Part shown: positions 51,253 through 59,156 of the stretch, in pieces | Position numbering within the stretch: the stretch's first letter is position 1 | Layout of the letters: every line of letters starts with the position of its first letter | Position numbers and translations under genes: made by a program | Assembly (NCBI RefSeq): GCF_036898465.1 | Contig: NZ_JARUMJ010000001.1 | Span: 4,030,001-4,094,000 of the forward strand | Length of the DNA stretch: 64,000 nt | From: Streptomyces sp. B21-105 | GTDB lineage: Bacteria; Actinomycetota; Actinomycetes; Streptomycetales; Streptomycetaceae | Direction of reading: 5' to 3' | Notes under the pieces: model-generated | Seen by the model: the letters and a program-made list of their open reading frames with translations, nothing else | What the model was told of the DNA's origin: nothing | Databases searched by the model: none

Positions 51253-52020
51253 CTCATATCCTCTTGTCTTTGGTTTGCTGATGAGCGTACCCGCTGAGGC
51301 GGCATCTGACTGCGAAATGCTGATTCTTCGTGTCGATCGAACGTGTGTGGCGTTGCATCTACTAGGTCAACTGCTGCTTAACGACAGCGCCCAGCACAGC
51401 CAGCAGTGATCTTTGGCAGAACCCGCCCAGTTGGCCGGAGGAGAAGTCCGGCGCAACGGATTCCTCCTGGAAGCGGTGGTCATCGGCGCGCGTGGGCGCG
51501 AAGTCAAACCGACCGTGCCTATGCCGGACGCGTACCAGATTTGAGGGTTTCCAAAGCTGAGGGCTCAGGCGGGCGTCACGGGCAGGCCGTCACGGCTTGC
51601 TCTGGTCGCCGGCACCGGGAGCGTGGCTGAGCCTGGTGGGGGTGCAGCGAGGCACACGCGCGCCCAGTCGGCCGACGCACCCTCCGTCGTGGCTGACTGT
51701 CGTCGGCTGAGATCCAGACGGGCCGCATCGACAGCGCTGGCCGTCAGCAAAGCGCGCCGAAGCTGGGCCTTCCCTGGGCCGTCCGAGGTCGCTCAGCAGT
51801 GGCCGATGACGACCAACGACGACCACTAGGCGCACTAGCCCACCGCCCCTGACCAGCAAATACCCAGCTCCCGAGAACCCCGGCAAGGCCCAGAAGCAAG
51901 AAGACAGATCTTGGCTCGCCCATTGAGACTCTGCCGACCTCGGCCTGGCCTAGCACTTGTGCGCCTGCAGAAGAAACAAGTCCCGGACAAAAACCAGGAG
52001 CCTGCGGCAAGATCAGCGGC
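51253..52020. other. Cargo spacer with gene relics and repeat R1a
   Basis: No intact gene. At 51416-51544 one plus-strand frame reads coherently (AEPAQLAGGEVRRNGFLLEA ... PTVPMPDAYQI, stop) without a start, probably the 3' end of a lost gene. The segment 51589-51720 (R1a) is about four-fifths identical to 57609-57740. Confidence 0.45.
51589..51720. repeat. Dispersed cargo repeat R1a (partner 57609-57740)
   Basis: About 130 bases beginning CCGTCACGGCTTGCTCTGG (from 51587) and containing GTCGTCGGCTGAGATCCAG, aligned with 57609-57740 with one single-base gap and scattered changes. On the minus strand both copies encode similar peptides (LSRRQSATTEGA / LSRRQPATTAGA ... ARVCLAAP), so a once-coding origin is possible. 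Confidence 0.75.
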
Positions 52021-52620
52021 ATGGCTGATCCTTCCCTTCTTCTGACCACTGTAGGGGTTGCCGGAACGTTGGCTGGTAGTGGTCTGACCGGCTTCATCAG
52101 CGCCCGACTCGAGCGCAGGAAAGAAGCTGCCGCGGAACGAACGCAGCTACGACAAGAACAAGCAGCGGATCGCGTACACATACGCGAGCAGAAGATAGAG
52201 CACTACAGATGGAGAAGGGACCGGCGGCAGAGTGCATACGTGGATTTCTACGCCAAGTCACAGGAGCTCTTGCTCTTGTTCACCAAACTACATGTAAGAG
52301 TCCAACCCGGAGCCGGAGAGTCTGAGGCGACTCGTCAACTGCTACAGGAGGCGGACGAGGTGAATGCAGCACTGCATAAGCTCACGGCCGTGGTAAACGT
52401 CGAGGGACCCCGCAACGTATCCAATCAAGCCTCTCTGATTCAAACCCGCCTTTCTCTGCTTATGGCGTCAGCCGTGCGTGCTCTAAATTCTTCCGATCCG
52501 GGCGAAGCCATAGATCACCGCGATCAATTGCAACAGAGCATAGAAACTCTCACGGAAGCACAAACCTCATTTCTCAATCTCGCTCATGCCGCTCTGGAGG
52601 ACATTGAAACTCTGAACTAG
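52021..52620 (+). CDS. Membrane-anchored coiled-coil protein (cargo)
   Basis: 199 aa from ATG 52021. A short hydrophobic helix (LLLTTVGVAGTLAGSGLTGF) anchors the N-terminus. It is followed by a highly charged coiled coil (ARLERRKEAAAERTQLRQEQ ...) and a helical bundle to the C-terminus. The same layout is seen in the convergent gene at 52949-53446. No known family; such proteins occur beside defence genes and could be a membrane effector or sensor. Confidence 0.6.
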   Translation: MADPSLLLTTVGVAGTLAGSGLTGFISARLERRKEAAAERTQLRQEQAADRVHIREQKIEHYRWRRDRRQSAYVDFYAKSQELLLLFTKLHVRVQPGAGESEATRQLLQEADEVNAALHKLTAVVNVEGPRNVSNQASLIQTRLSLLMASAVRALNSSDPGEAIDHRDQLQQSIETLTEAQTSFLNLAHAALEDIETLN

Positions 52621-52780
52621 GTCTCGGTAGCACACGACTCGTAGATCGGACGGCGCACCCTACCTAAAGCCCCCAGAGAGCCACTTACCCATTCATAAAT
52701 GACGGCAACACGGGCACTCATTTTAGTTCCATCGCCCGAAGGAGATACATACAACAGATGGGAAGCGCTCAACAGAAAAC

Positions 52781-52933
52781 GTGCCACGGCCCGCTATGCG
52801 ACCGAGTATGGCGAGCGTCATGGAGCCGACCATCCCGCACAAACCGCTTCCAGACGTAGAAGTCGATGTTGGGCTCAGCGGTCCGCCGACAGATGAGGCG
52901 AAGACGCAGAACGTCGAGCGCCGCGGCGGGTGA
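52781..52933 (+). CDS. Possible small ORF (50 aa)
   Basis: A GTG at 52781 and ATGs at 52796 and 52808 open a frame ending at TGA 52933. The product includes MASVMEPTIPHKPLPDVEVD and a hydrophilic tail. Its composition is protein-like, but it overlaps other short frames and lacks a clear ribosome site. Confidence 0.3.
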   Translation: MPRPAMRPSMASVMEPTIPHKPLPDVEVDVGLSGPPTDEAKTQNVERRGG

Positions 52934-52948
52934 GTGTCCAACTGGTGA

Positions 52949-53446
52949 CTAGGTGCCGTAGATCGTGCGCAGACGGCTGGCCAAAGCTTCCTGTGCTGCT
53001 GTGAGGTGGTTGTGACTCTTCACAACGAGATCACCCAGCTCCTCTGGCGTGCCCGGGCCAGCCCACCCCAACTTCGACAGCTGCTGATGGGCACTCTCGA
53101 CGAGGGTCCGGATTTCTTCATCGAGGATGAGTGCTTGCAAGCGAACCAGTTCCTGTGTCTCTCGCCCGAACGTGCCTGGTTCGGGAACCGGCGATGCAGC
53201 ATTGACCCTGTGCAGGTGCTCCATGAGCGCAGCACTGAACAAGCGAGACAGACACTCGCTAGCCTTCGCAAGGTGATCAAGTTCGAACGCCTCGCGCCGA
53301 TCCAGGCGTGATCGCTCTCGATCCAGCTCGCGCACCTGCCTCTCACGGTCGAGGGCGGACTTCTCCCTCTTCGCTTCGCTCAGCTGGTTCATCCAAGCAC
53401 CGAGCATGAGCGTGACTACAGGCAGCACGGCTGTGAAGACATCCAC
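52949..53446 (-). CDS. Second membrane-anchored coiled-coil protein (cargo)
   Basis: 165 aa from GTG 53446. N-terminal hydrophobic helix (VFTAVLPVVTLMLGAWMNQL), then a coiled coil (SEAKREKSALDRERQVRELD...) and a helical bundle. It has the same plan as the protein at 52021, and the two genes converge. It may be a distant paralogue. Function unknown. Confidence 0.6.
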   Translation of the reverse strand: MDVFTAVLPVVTLMLGAWMNQLSEAKREKSALDRERQVRELDRERSRLDRREAFELDHLAKASECLSRLFSAALMEHLHRVNAASPVPEPGTFGRETQELVRLQALILDEEIRTLVESAHQQLSKLGWAGPGTPEELGDLVVKSHNHLTAAQEALASRLRTIYGT

Positions 53447-53836
53447 GGCGGGCAGCGTACGGCGATGGCCCCAAGAACACGTGGATCGACAGCGTGGTTA
53501 TCTCTGGAGTTGCCCCAGCTGGCAGTGCTCGCCAGGATGCAAAGTCACTTCCCCGCCGACAGGGCCGCCCCCGGTCCACTTTTCAGCCGTCGCCGACACG
53601 CGCGAAGGCCACCAGTCAACGACCCCAGCCGGAGCGGGCCCGGATCGAACTCCTGAAGCGGTGTCCAGTCAGGTGTGGCCTACCCGTTGACTCACCCCAC
53701 CTGATCTGCCACGTGCAGGGCTGTGACCTAGTGCGTTACCCGAACGGCAAGCGGCCTCCGAAGCCGTGTGCGCAGGTCCATGCAAGCGTTGTGCGCTCCG
53801 CACGTCACGGGCCGACCGCCACCGCTCCCAAGGTCG
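53447..53836. other. Cargo spacer with repeat R4a
   Basis: No gene is supported. Bases 53734-53767 (CGTTACCC ... CAAGCGGCCTCCGAAGCCGT) resemble 57550-57583, differing mainly in a six-base block and one further position. Confidence 0.45.
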
Positions 53837-54052
53837 TTAGCGGAAGTCGTAGTCCTCATCCATGCCGCTGGAGAGCCAAATTTCCTCGGCTCCAGCGAAC
53901 GAGTGGCCCTCAGGCTCCTCCTCATAGTCAACCGAGTCCGGACCCTCGATGTGATCCTCGCCGGTCATGCACCGACAGGGGAAGATCTCCTGGGTGATTT
54001 CACCGTTGACGATGCTGTTGACGGCGCGGTCGTGCAAAGGTCCGGTGGGCAT
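53837..54052 (-). CDS. Small acidic cargo protein
   Basis: 71 aa from ATG 54052: MPTGPLHDRAVNSIVNGEIT, then CRCMTGEDHIEGPDSVDYEE, ending AEEIWLSSGMDEDYDFR. Strongly acidic, with two Cys, and coding-like composition. It could be an antitoxin- or phage-mimic-like acidic protein, but nothing specific is recognised. Confidence 0.5.
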   Translation of the reverse strand: MPTGPLHDRAVNSIVNGEITQEIFPCRCMTGEDHIEGPDSVDYEEEPEGHSFAGAEEIWLSSGMDEDYDFR

Positions 54053-54391
54053 ACCCCGATGCTACCGAGTCGGATCAACCACCAAACATGCCGATCGGCA
54101 CACCCTCACAGAGGAGTTGAGCGCCCCCCGACGGTGTGCCCCCGCAGGTCCCCTGCTGAGTCTGCCGCCAGCCGACGCTCCCGGAAGGCTGAGGGGCCGT
54201 GCTGTCCACCCTTTCCTCAGGACCGCCGTGGGTCGCGGTGCCCTGCCGCAGTCGTCGGCGGACCAACTGGTGTGGTGGCGCGCGGTGCTCAACCGCCAGT
54301 TCGTGCTGCCGCCTAAGGGACGAGCGTGTGAGGCTTCCCGAGCGGTGGCCGGCAGGCAAGCGAAAGGTTCCGCACCGCGGCGGCTGTCCAC

Positions 54392-54420
54392 CCCGAGTTG
54401 CTTCGGGACGAGGAGGTCAT
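54392..54420. repeat. Dispersed cargo repeat R2a (partner 56464-56492)
   Basis: Twenty-nine bases, CCCGAGTTGCTTCGGGACGA then GGAGGTCAT, with three mismatches to 56464-56492 in the same orientation. The other copy follows the membrane protein gene at 55658-56308. Confidence 0.7.
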
Positions 54421-54524
54421 GCCGGAGACGCGCCGGATCGTACGGTGAATACAGGGAAACCGGTCGACCGCCGGCCAGGCCTTGCATCCGTGCCACCACA
54501 GGTCAGCGCCAGGGGGAGCCTCAT

Positions 54525-54547
54525 ACGCCCTGAGCTTCCCAAGTTGA
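54525..54547. repeat. Dispersed cargo repeat R3a (partner 55561-55583)
   Basis: ACGCCCTGAGCTTCCCAAGT then TGA, with one mismatch to 55561-55583. Each copy sits 15-75 bases before a gene start, which suggests that these segments were copied along with gene ends. Confidence 0.65.
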
Positions 54548-54562
54548 GGACTTGAAGGCACC

Positions 54563-54979
54563 ATGGGCCGGCGGACTGGGGGTGTCGTGGGAAACAAGGA
54601 GACGGAACAGGCCGCGATCACACATGTGATGGCCTTGGAGCGAGCCGCAGGCCGCGATCCCAAGGACGTCCGGACCTCGGGCCTCCCGTACGACGTCGAG
54701 AGTCCGCCTCGCCTGATCGAGGTGAAGGCCTTCAGTCGCTCGGCCCGCAGCGTGCCGTTGCCGTTGGAGCACCGGCAGGTGTTGGCCGCCAAGGCAAACC
54801 CAGAGCACTACTACCTCTACGTGGTCGACAACCTTGCCGACCACGACGGGGCAGAGGTTGGAGTGCGCATCCTCCACGGAGAAGTCCTGCTGGCAATGAT
54901 CGAGCGAACCCAACCTCAGGTCACCTACTGGCCCACCTTCAAGGCAGCCGAGTACGACCAGGCTGAGCGGCTCCAATGA
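54563..54979 (+). CDS. DUF3883-like (NO VEIN C-terminal domain) protein with nuclease-fold motif
   Basis: 138 aa. The pattern NKETEQAAITHVMALERAAG, then RDPKDV ... SGLPYDVES ... RLIEVKA and HYYLYVVDNL is that of the DUF3883/NOV domain, related to the PD-(D/E)xK nuclease fold (Asp in YDVES, Glu-x-Lys in IEVKAF). DUF3883 modules are frequent in restriction-type and other phage defence proteins, usually fused to helicases; here it stands alone. Confidence 0.7.
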   Translation: MGRRTGGVVGNKETEQAAITHVMALERAAGRDPKDVRTSGLPYDVESPPRLIEVKAFSRSARSVPLPLEHRQVLAAKANPEHYYLYVVDNLADHDGAEVGVRILHGEVLLAMIERTQPQVTYWPTFKAAEYDQAERLQ

Positions 54980-55161
54980 GCGCTGCGGTACAGCAACGAA
55001 GTACAGCAACCAACGCAACCGCAGCAGACCGCCAGAAGCCGTCCATGGCCAACTGACCAGCCCGCTGGACCTCAATGATCACTCAGCCGAGAGTTCGGGG
55101 CGAAGCGGTCATCATCCAGTCTCGCCGTCGCTGCCGACCTGGAGTACGCGATGCTTGGGGT

Positions 55162-55452
55162 ATGGCCCCTGAACCCAGTGCTGCTCCGTCGATGACCACT
55201 CACGTGAGTGCGGTGACCGACGGAACCACCAGAGTCTTCACGTGGGAAGAAGGCTCACGCATCGAGGTGCGCAACCTGGGCGGAGAGATCGTCATCGAGG
55301 CGAACGCAGCCGGGCTGAAAACCCTGGCCGGCCACCTCCTCACGCTCGCCCAGGACAGCACACCGGACGGGGCTCACCTCCACCTGGAGGAGAATCACGG
55401 GCTCGAGGAAGGCTCCGTGGGCCTGGTCTTGGAGCGGAGCGACGACGAATGA
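55162..55452 (+). CDS. Imm32-like small protein
   Basis: 96 aa from ATG 55162 (GGGG upstream): MAPEPSAAPSMTTHVSAVTD, then beta-rich GTTRVFTWEEG, an LKTLAGHLLTLAQDS helix and HLHLEENHGLEEGSVGLVLE. The last part matches my memory of the Imm32 polymorphic-toxin immunity domain. No toxin gene is next to it, so it would be an orphan immunity protein. Confidence 0.5.
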   Translation: MAPEPSAAPSMTTHVSAVTDGTTRVFTWEEGSRIEVRNLGGEIVIEANAAGLKTLAGHLLTLAQDSTPDGAHLHLEENHGLEEGSVGLVLERSDDE

Positions 55453-55560
55453 CTCGTGCCAGATCGTGCGGGGAACCACGGGGAACAGCGGGGAAGCAAT
55501 CAACCGTCTCCCGTCCGTCTACATCCCCCCGTCGCTGGTCAGGTCTGGAGCACGCCCTGG

Positions 55561-55583
55561 ACGCCCTGAGCTTCCCAAGCTGA
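55561..55583. repeat. Dispersed cargo repeat R3b (partner 54525-54547)
   Basis: ACGCCCTGAGCTTCCCAAGC then TGA; see R3a. It lies between the Imm32-like gene and the membrane protein gene that follows. Confidence 0.65.
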
Positions 55584-55657
55584 TGGCCTCACACACGGTG
55601 CGTAACGATCAGGCATCACCGCGGCAGCAACCTCAGTACCGATGTGATGCTCACGCC

Positions 55658-56308
55658 ATGGTCAGCGAGGACACGTCAGCACACGAGAGCGGCCCGGATG
55701 CGGCCCCCCTAAAGGAAGCTGCAGACTTCACGAAGCGCCGCCGTGGGCCACTGACAAGAGGGCTGGCCATCACCGCGATGCTCTTTTTGGCTGTCGGTGT
55801 CGGCATCGGCTACGCCATCGCGCATGCCTCTGGCTCCGCGAGCGCCGCGACGTCTGGAAGCACCCCGATCCTCGCCGGGGTCAGCGAGGACACAGTCTGC
55901 AAGCTCGTGAACGATGCCATGCAGAAGCAACTCAGCATCAGGGAAGCGTCGCCCATGTCTGAGGAGAACGGTGGAGCTTCCTGTTATCTGATGATGACGG
56001 AAGACGGCGCCGCTGAACCAGCTGGCTTTGTAGTCGCCTTCTACCCCACCACAGCGTCTTTGCAGCAGACGGTGGATGGGACAGATGTGATCCCGGAGAA
56101 GGCAGAACCGCTGCTGATAGAAGGGCGAGCAGCTGCTCGCCAAGTCCTCTACGGCGATGCGTGGAAGGCCCAACTCACCATCGCCGTAGGTGACGGAGCA
56201 ACGCTCTACGTCGAGCGGTTCGGTCCAAAAGACTCATTGTCAGAACGAGAGCTCCGACGGTCCGTCGACGACCTTGCCGCGAGCATTCTCAAGGGTCAGA
56301 AGACCTGA
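55658..56308 (+). CDS. Single-pass membrane protein with an extracellular DUF3558-like domain
   Basis: 216 aa from ATG 55658; an ATG at 55583 would add 25 residues. A charged cytoplasmic tail (FTKRRRGPLTRG) is followed by one membrane helix (LAITAMLFLAVGVGIGYAIA) and an outer domain of about 150 aa with two Cys and the pattern EDTVCKLVNDAMQ ... GGASCYLMM. The layout resembles DUF3558 proteins of actinobacteria. Function unknown. Confidence 0.6.
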   Translation: MVSEDTSAHESGPDAAPLKEAADFTKRRRGPLTRGLAITAMLFLAVGVGIGYAIAHASGSASAATSGSTPILAGVSEDTVCKLVNDAMQKQLSIREASPMSEENGGASCYLMMTEDGAAEPAGFVVAFYPTTASLQQTVDGTDVIPEKAEPLLIEGRAAARQVLYGDAWKAQLTIAVGDGATLYVERFGPKDSLSERELRRSVDDLAASILKGQKT

Positions 56309-56639
56309 GTCTGGCGGGCCGCCACGGGGCACCATACGCACGCGCTGGACACGCTTGAGTGTCTAACTGCGTGACAACGCCCACGCACAACGGCGGACAA
56401 GCGCGAACACCTACAGACTGCAAGTGCAGGTGAGAGCCACGCCAGCCCAAGGCACAGCCCCATCCCAAGTTACTTCGGGACGACGAGGTCATCGTTCAAG
56501 GCCGCCCAACCACGGTTCCCCGGAACGGCTTGCTCTGGCGGACATCGCCAGACAGCGTGACTGAGGCCCGGTGGTGGGTGCCCTGCACGCGTGCCTGAGC
56601 GGTTGGCGGACCCGTCAACCCTGTCCTGCGTTCTCCTGG
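56309..56639. other. Cargo spacer with repeat R2b
   Basis: No gene. It contains R2b (56464-56492). Frames on both strands are interrupted or low-complexity. Confidence 0.4.
56464..56492. repeat. Dispersed cargo repeat R2b (partner 54392-54420)
   Basis: CCCAAGTTACTTCGGGACGA then CGAGGTCAT; three mismatches with R2a. Confidence 0.7.
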
Positions 56640-57332
56640 CTAGAGGAACATCGAGCACTCTTCGCAGGTGCCGTCTCCAAGCTCCTCTACACGTCCGCGG
56701 ACTCTGCGACCCTCGTCGGTCAACCAGTCGTACGTGTAAATGTTTGTCCTGCTCTCAAAAGCCAACTGATCACGCGTTCTGCGCTGCGCTATCGTCATTT
56801 CAGACCGTCTGCCAATTATGACCAGTCCGTTGGCCCAGTCGCCGATCTCGACAAGCCCCAGGCCTTCCTTCCCGGCTCCACGCGGCCTCTGAGCATAGTC
56901 CGTGTTTGCGCGTAGCCATCGCCGCCATTCGGTGATCTGGTCGAGTCCTTCTCGAAGCTTTTCTGCGGGTCGATTGGCGTTCTTTTCGCTCGCCATGAAG
57001 AGTGGAGCTCTGGGGCTCTCCAGCTCGACGAGTGTCCAGTTCAGTTGGTAGCTGTCGAGTCTGGCCACCAGGAAATCGGGTACGTAAGCATCACCCAGTC
57101 TCACCTGGGGGCGAATCCATCTGCAGCTTCCTCCCATCTGCTGGATCAGCATCCACGGGTTCTCTTCCAGGAACTTCTGGATCGGTTTCTCATCCTCGGC
57201 AGCTGACAGAACCTCTTCGTACTTCGTGAAGGTCTCTGGATCGAAGTGTCCCGCCCACTTGCACACATGAACGAATCCTGTAGCAGTCAGTTGCTCGTGA
57301 ACTGACAGGGTGTATGCGTCCCAATCATCCAT
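56640..57332 (-). CDS. Shedu-like (DUF4263) PD-(D/E)xK nuclease
   Basis: 230 aa from ATG 57332; a start at 57455 would add 41 low-complexity residues. The DUF4263/Shedu pattern is clear: IQKFLEENPWMLI (51-63), VPDFLVARLDS (Asp86), TLVELESPRAPLF (Glu103) and LDQITEWRRWL. Glu in place of the usual Lys in the ExK position is common in this subgroup as I recall it. Shedu proteins are single-gene anti-phage nucleases. The upstream part of the protein (1-50) may be the sensor. Confidence 0.72.
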   Translation of the reverse strand: MDDWDAYTLSVHEQLTATGFVHVCKWAGHFDPETFTKYEEVLSAAEDEKPIQKFLEENPWMLIQQMGGSCRWIRPQVRLGDAYVPDFLVARLDSYQLNWTLVELESPRAPLFMASEKNANRPAEKLREGLDQITEWRRWLRANTDYAQRPRGAGKEGLGLVEIGDWANGLVIIGRRSEMTIAQRRTRDQLAFESRTNIYTYDWLTDEGRRVRGRVEELGDGTCEECSMFL

Positions 57333-57608
57333 ACCGGGATACTGCCTTGTGGGGACGGCTTGGAGGGACCTCTTTGGTGGATCCGGGTGCCCCGCTGCCG
57401 AGGGTGGCGATGGAGAAGGGGGAGCCAGGAGGGCGCCGAATCCGCTGCATAGCACGGCTCCGCCGCGGCTAGGTTCCTCGGCTCGCGACCGTGGACTACC
57501 CGTGGACTCGTTCCGCCAGATCTGTGTCGCGTAAGGCCATGACCTGCCTCGTTACCCAGGAGCCAAGCGGCCTCCGGAGCCGTTGCAGTGTCGCAACTTG
57601 AACCAGCC

Positions 57609-57740
57609 GTCACAGCTTCTCTGGTCGACGTCACCGGCAGCGTGGCTGAGGCTCGTTGAGGTGCGGCGAGACACACGCGTGCGTGGTCGGTCGGCGCACC
57701 CGCCGTCGTGGCTGGCTGTCGTCGGCTGAGGTTCAGGCCG
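57609..57740. repeat. Dispersed cargo repeat R1b (partner 51589-51720)
   Basis: About 130 bases similar to R1a; shared blocks include CAGCGTGGCTGAG-like, CCGTCGTGGCTG and CTGTCGTCGGCTGAG. Orientation is the same. Confidence 0.75.
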
Positions 57741-57804
57741 TCGAAGAGGGGCCGCTTTCTCTGTTCCGGTGCCCCGGTCTCAGCGCTAGCCGGCATAACG
57801 CAGC

Positions 57805-57842
57805 GGGGAGGGGAGCCGAGTCATGCTCGGGCTCCCCTCCCC
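57805..57842 (-). terminator. Terminator of the right-end small-gene operon
   Basis: GGGGAGGGGAGCCGAG pairs with CTCGGGCTCCCCTCCCC (one bulged G) around a five-base loop, about 50 bases after the last gene of the minus-strand operon. Confidence 0.75.
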
Positions 57843-57892
57843 GGTTGAGACGAAGGGTCGTCGGCGGCAGGGCGTTGCTTACGGCCGCTGTT

Positions 57893-58195
57893 TCAGAAGC
57901 GGTGCGGTGTGCTCACCCCCAGGAGGTGACCGCGGCTGGTTGCTGCGCGGAGCACGTCCCGGAGAGCTCCGATCAGTTCACCGGTCAACCGGCGTAGGTC
58001 CTCCCGGTCCGTGCCTTGGTCATCGAGGGTGTTCGAAGCGTGCTCCAACAGCATCGCTGCCGTTTCGAGCTGCTCCGCTTCGATGTTGTCCGCCAGGCGA
58101 GACATGTAGCCGCCCTTGTCATCCGTGCTCAGGTAGCAGGGCTTGCCCTCCGGGCCCGACCACGGGAGAAGGCGCAGTTCGTTTTGTGTTGTCAT
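57893..58195 (-). CDS. Small helical AICE protein
   Basis: 100 aa from ATG 58195, overlapping the GntR stop (ATGA). An N-terminal beta part (MTTQNELRLLPWSGPEGKPC YLS...) is followed by two or three helices (LADNIEAEQLETAAMLLEHA ...). It is the last gene of the coupled operon. Similar short proteins accompany GntR genes in Streptomyces plasmids; function unknown. Confidence 0.6.
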   Translation of the reverse strand: MTTQNELRLLPWSGPEGKPCYLSTDDKGGYMSRLADNIEAEQLETAAMLLEHASNTLDDQGTDREDLRRLTGELIGALRDVLRAATSRGHLLGVSTPHRF

Positions 58196-58935
58196 CCTGG
58201 CGTCTGCCTCTCGTCGGACGTGTGGTGGGTGGTGAAGACTGCGTCGGCTCGGTCCCCTGGGAAGACCAGAAGGGCCGCCTCGACCACTCGGCCGGTGGGG
58301 TCGGTCGCGACGCGCGTGATCGCCAGAACTGGCGTGGCGGAGTTGGTTCGCAGGGTCGATGACTCGTCCGGCGTCGGCGGGCGGGCGCAGACCGTTTCCC
58401 GGACGGCAGCTGGCGGAGGGCCGAGTACGGCGAATCTCCTGACTGCCTCCGGGCACGAAGGTTCGTCGTCGAGCACTCCGGCCGGCGCCAGGTCGCGCGG
58501 GATGTAGATACGTGCCAGTCCGTGCGGTGACTCCCCCTCGTGACTGACGCAGGAGAACTCCGCGAGAGGGCTGCCCGTCGGCACCCTCAGCAAGGTCGTC
58601 AGATGTCCGTCGGCCTGGACTGTGGCGGTGCGAACGGTGACGTGTAGGGCCGCTTCGGCGGCGGTCCACGGGTCCAGCGTCCCCCAGCCACCGACGTACA
58701 TGATCCGGCGGAGAGGGCGGCGGACGAAGTTGCCCTTGCCGTGGATCTTCTCGACGAGGCCCTCGCCCTGGAGCACCGCGAGGGCACTCCGCAGCGTTGC
58801 TGTGCTGACCTTGTACTGGTCCGCCAAGCCGGTTTCGGACGGGAGTCGTTCGCCGGGCTTGAGGCGGCCGGTCGTGATCTGGTGCCGGAGATCGTCGGCG
58901 ATGTCGTGGTGGCGAGGAGACACGGACCGGATCAC
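58192..58935 (-). CDS. GntR/UTRA family regulator (second of the element)
   Basis: 247 aa from GTG 58935. Winged HTH: HHDIADDLRHQITTGRLKPG, SETGLADQYKVSTATLRSAL, VLQGEGLVEKIHGKGNFVRR (about 8-75). The UTRA-type domain follows. It overlaps both neighbours (GTGA and ATGA), so it is made as part of the operon that starts at 59985. Its role beside the KorSA-like GntR is unclear. Confidence 0.82.
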   Translation of the reverse strand: MIRSVSPRHHDIADDLRHQITTGRLKPGERLPSETGLADQYKVSTATLRSALAVLQGEGLVEKIHGKGNFVRRPLRRIMYVGGWGTLDPWTAAEAALHVTVRTATVQADGHLTTLLRVPTGSPLAEFSCVSHEGESPHGLARIYIPRDLAPAGVLDDEPSCPEAVRRFAVLGPPPAAVRETVCARPPTPDESSTLRTNSATPVLAITRVATDPTGRVVEAALLVFPGDRADAVFTTHHTSDERQTPG

Positions 58936-59156
58936 CGCCGCCTCATCATCCGCACGGCGACGAGCCGGGTCCGCGTGTGTATGGTCAGCAACTCACCCGA
59001 GTCGAAGAGGATCTGCTTCGCGCCCTGGGAGAGCTGGAAGAGGTCCTGCACCCGGCAGGCACGGCCTCCGATTTGGATGATGTCGCCGCGCTGCACGGTG
59101 GCCGCGGTCACCTCGACGTTGGATGCCAGCGTGCCGCCAGGTACCCGCTCCCTCAC
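58932..59156 (-). CDS. Small AICE protein with a short beta-domain
   Basis: 74 aa from GTG 59156 behind a perfect GGAGGT; the frame upstream is open but that start is the only one with a ribosome site. The product (RGDIIQIGGRACRVQDLFQL then SQGAKQILFDSGELL) looks like a small SH3- or Hint-like beta barrel. It is coupled to GntR by GTGA. Confidence 0.6.
   Translation of the reverse strand: MRERVPGGTLASNVEVTAATVQRGDIIQIGGRACRVQDLFQLSQGAKQILFDSGELLTIHTRTRLVAVRMMRRR

Larger units (their letters stand above)
54053..54562. other. Cargo spacer with repeats R2a and R3a
   Basis: No convincing gene in 510 bases. It holds R2a (54392-54420, CCCGAGTTGCTTCGGGACGA...) and R3a (54525-54547, ACGCCCTGAGCTTCCCAAGT...), both repeated elsewhere in the cargo. 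R3a runs up to the start of the DUF3883-like gene. Confidence 0.45.
57333..57892. other. Cargo end: repeats R4b and R1b and a terminator
   Basis: No gene in 560 bases. It holds R4b (57550-57583), R1b (57609-57740) and a strong hairpin (57805-57842). R1b copies sequence found just after the PARIS-like genes, so the two repeats bracket about 6 kb of cargo including the Shedu-like gene. Confidence 0.5.

Noticed and set aside
51406..51886. Overlapping ORFs of 74 and 98 aa in the cargo gap
   Set aside because: They lie in the degenerate R1 repeat area with low-complexity products and no start context.
57893..58669. 258-aa frame over the small-gene/GntR junction
   Set aside because: Its first half is the wrong frame of GntR; the true small gene begins at 58195 where ATGA overlaps the GntR stop.
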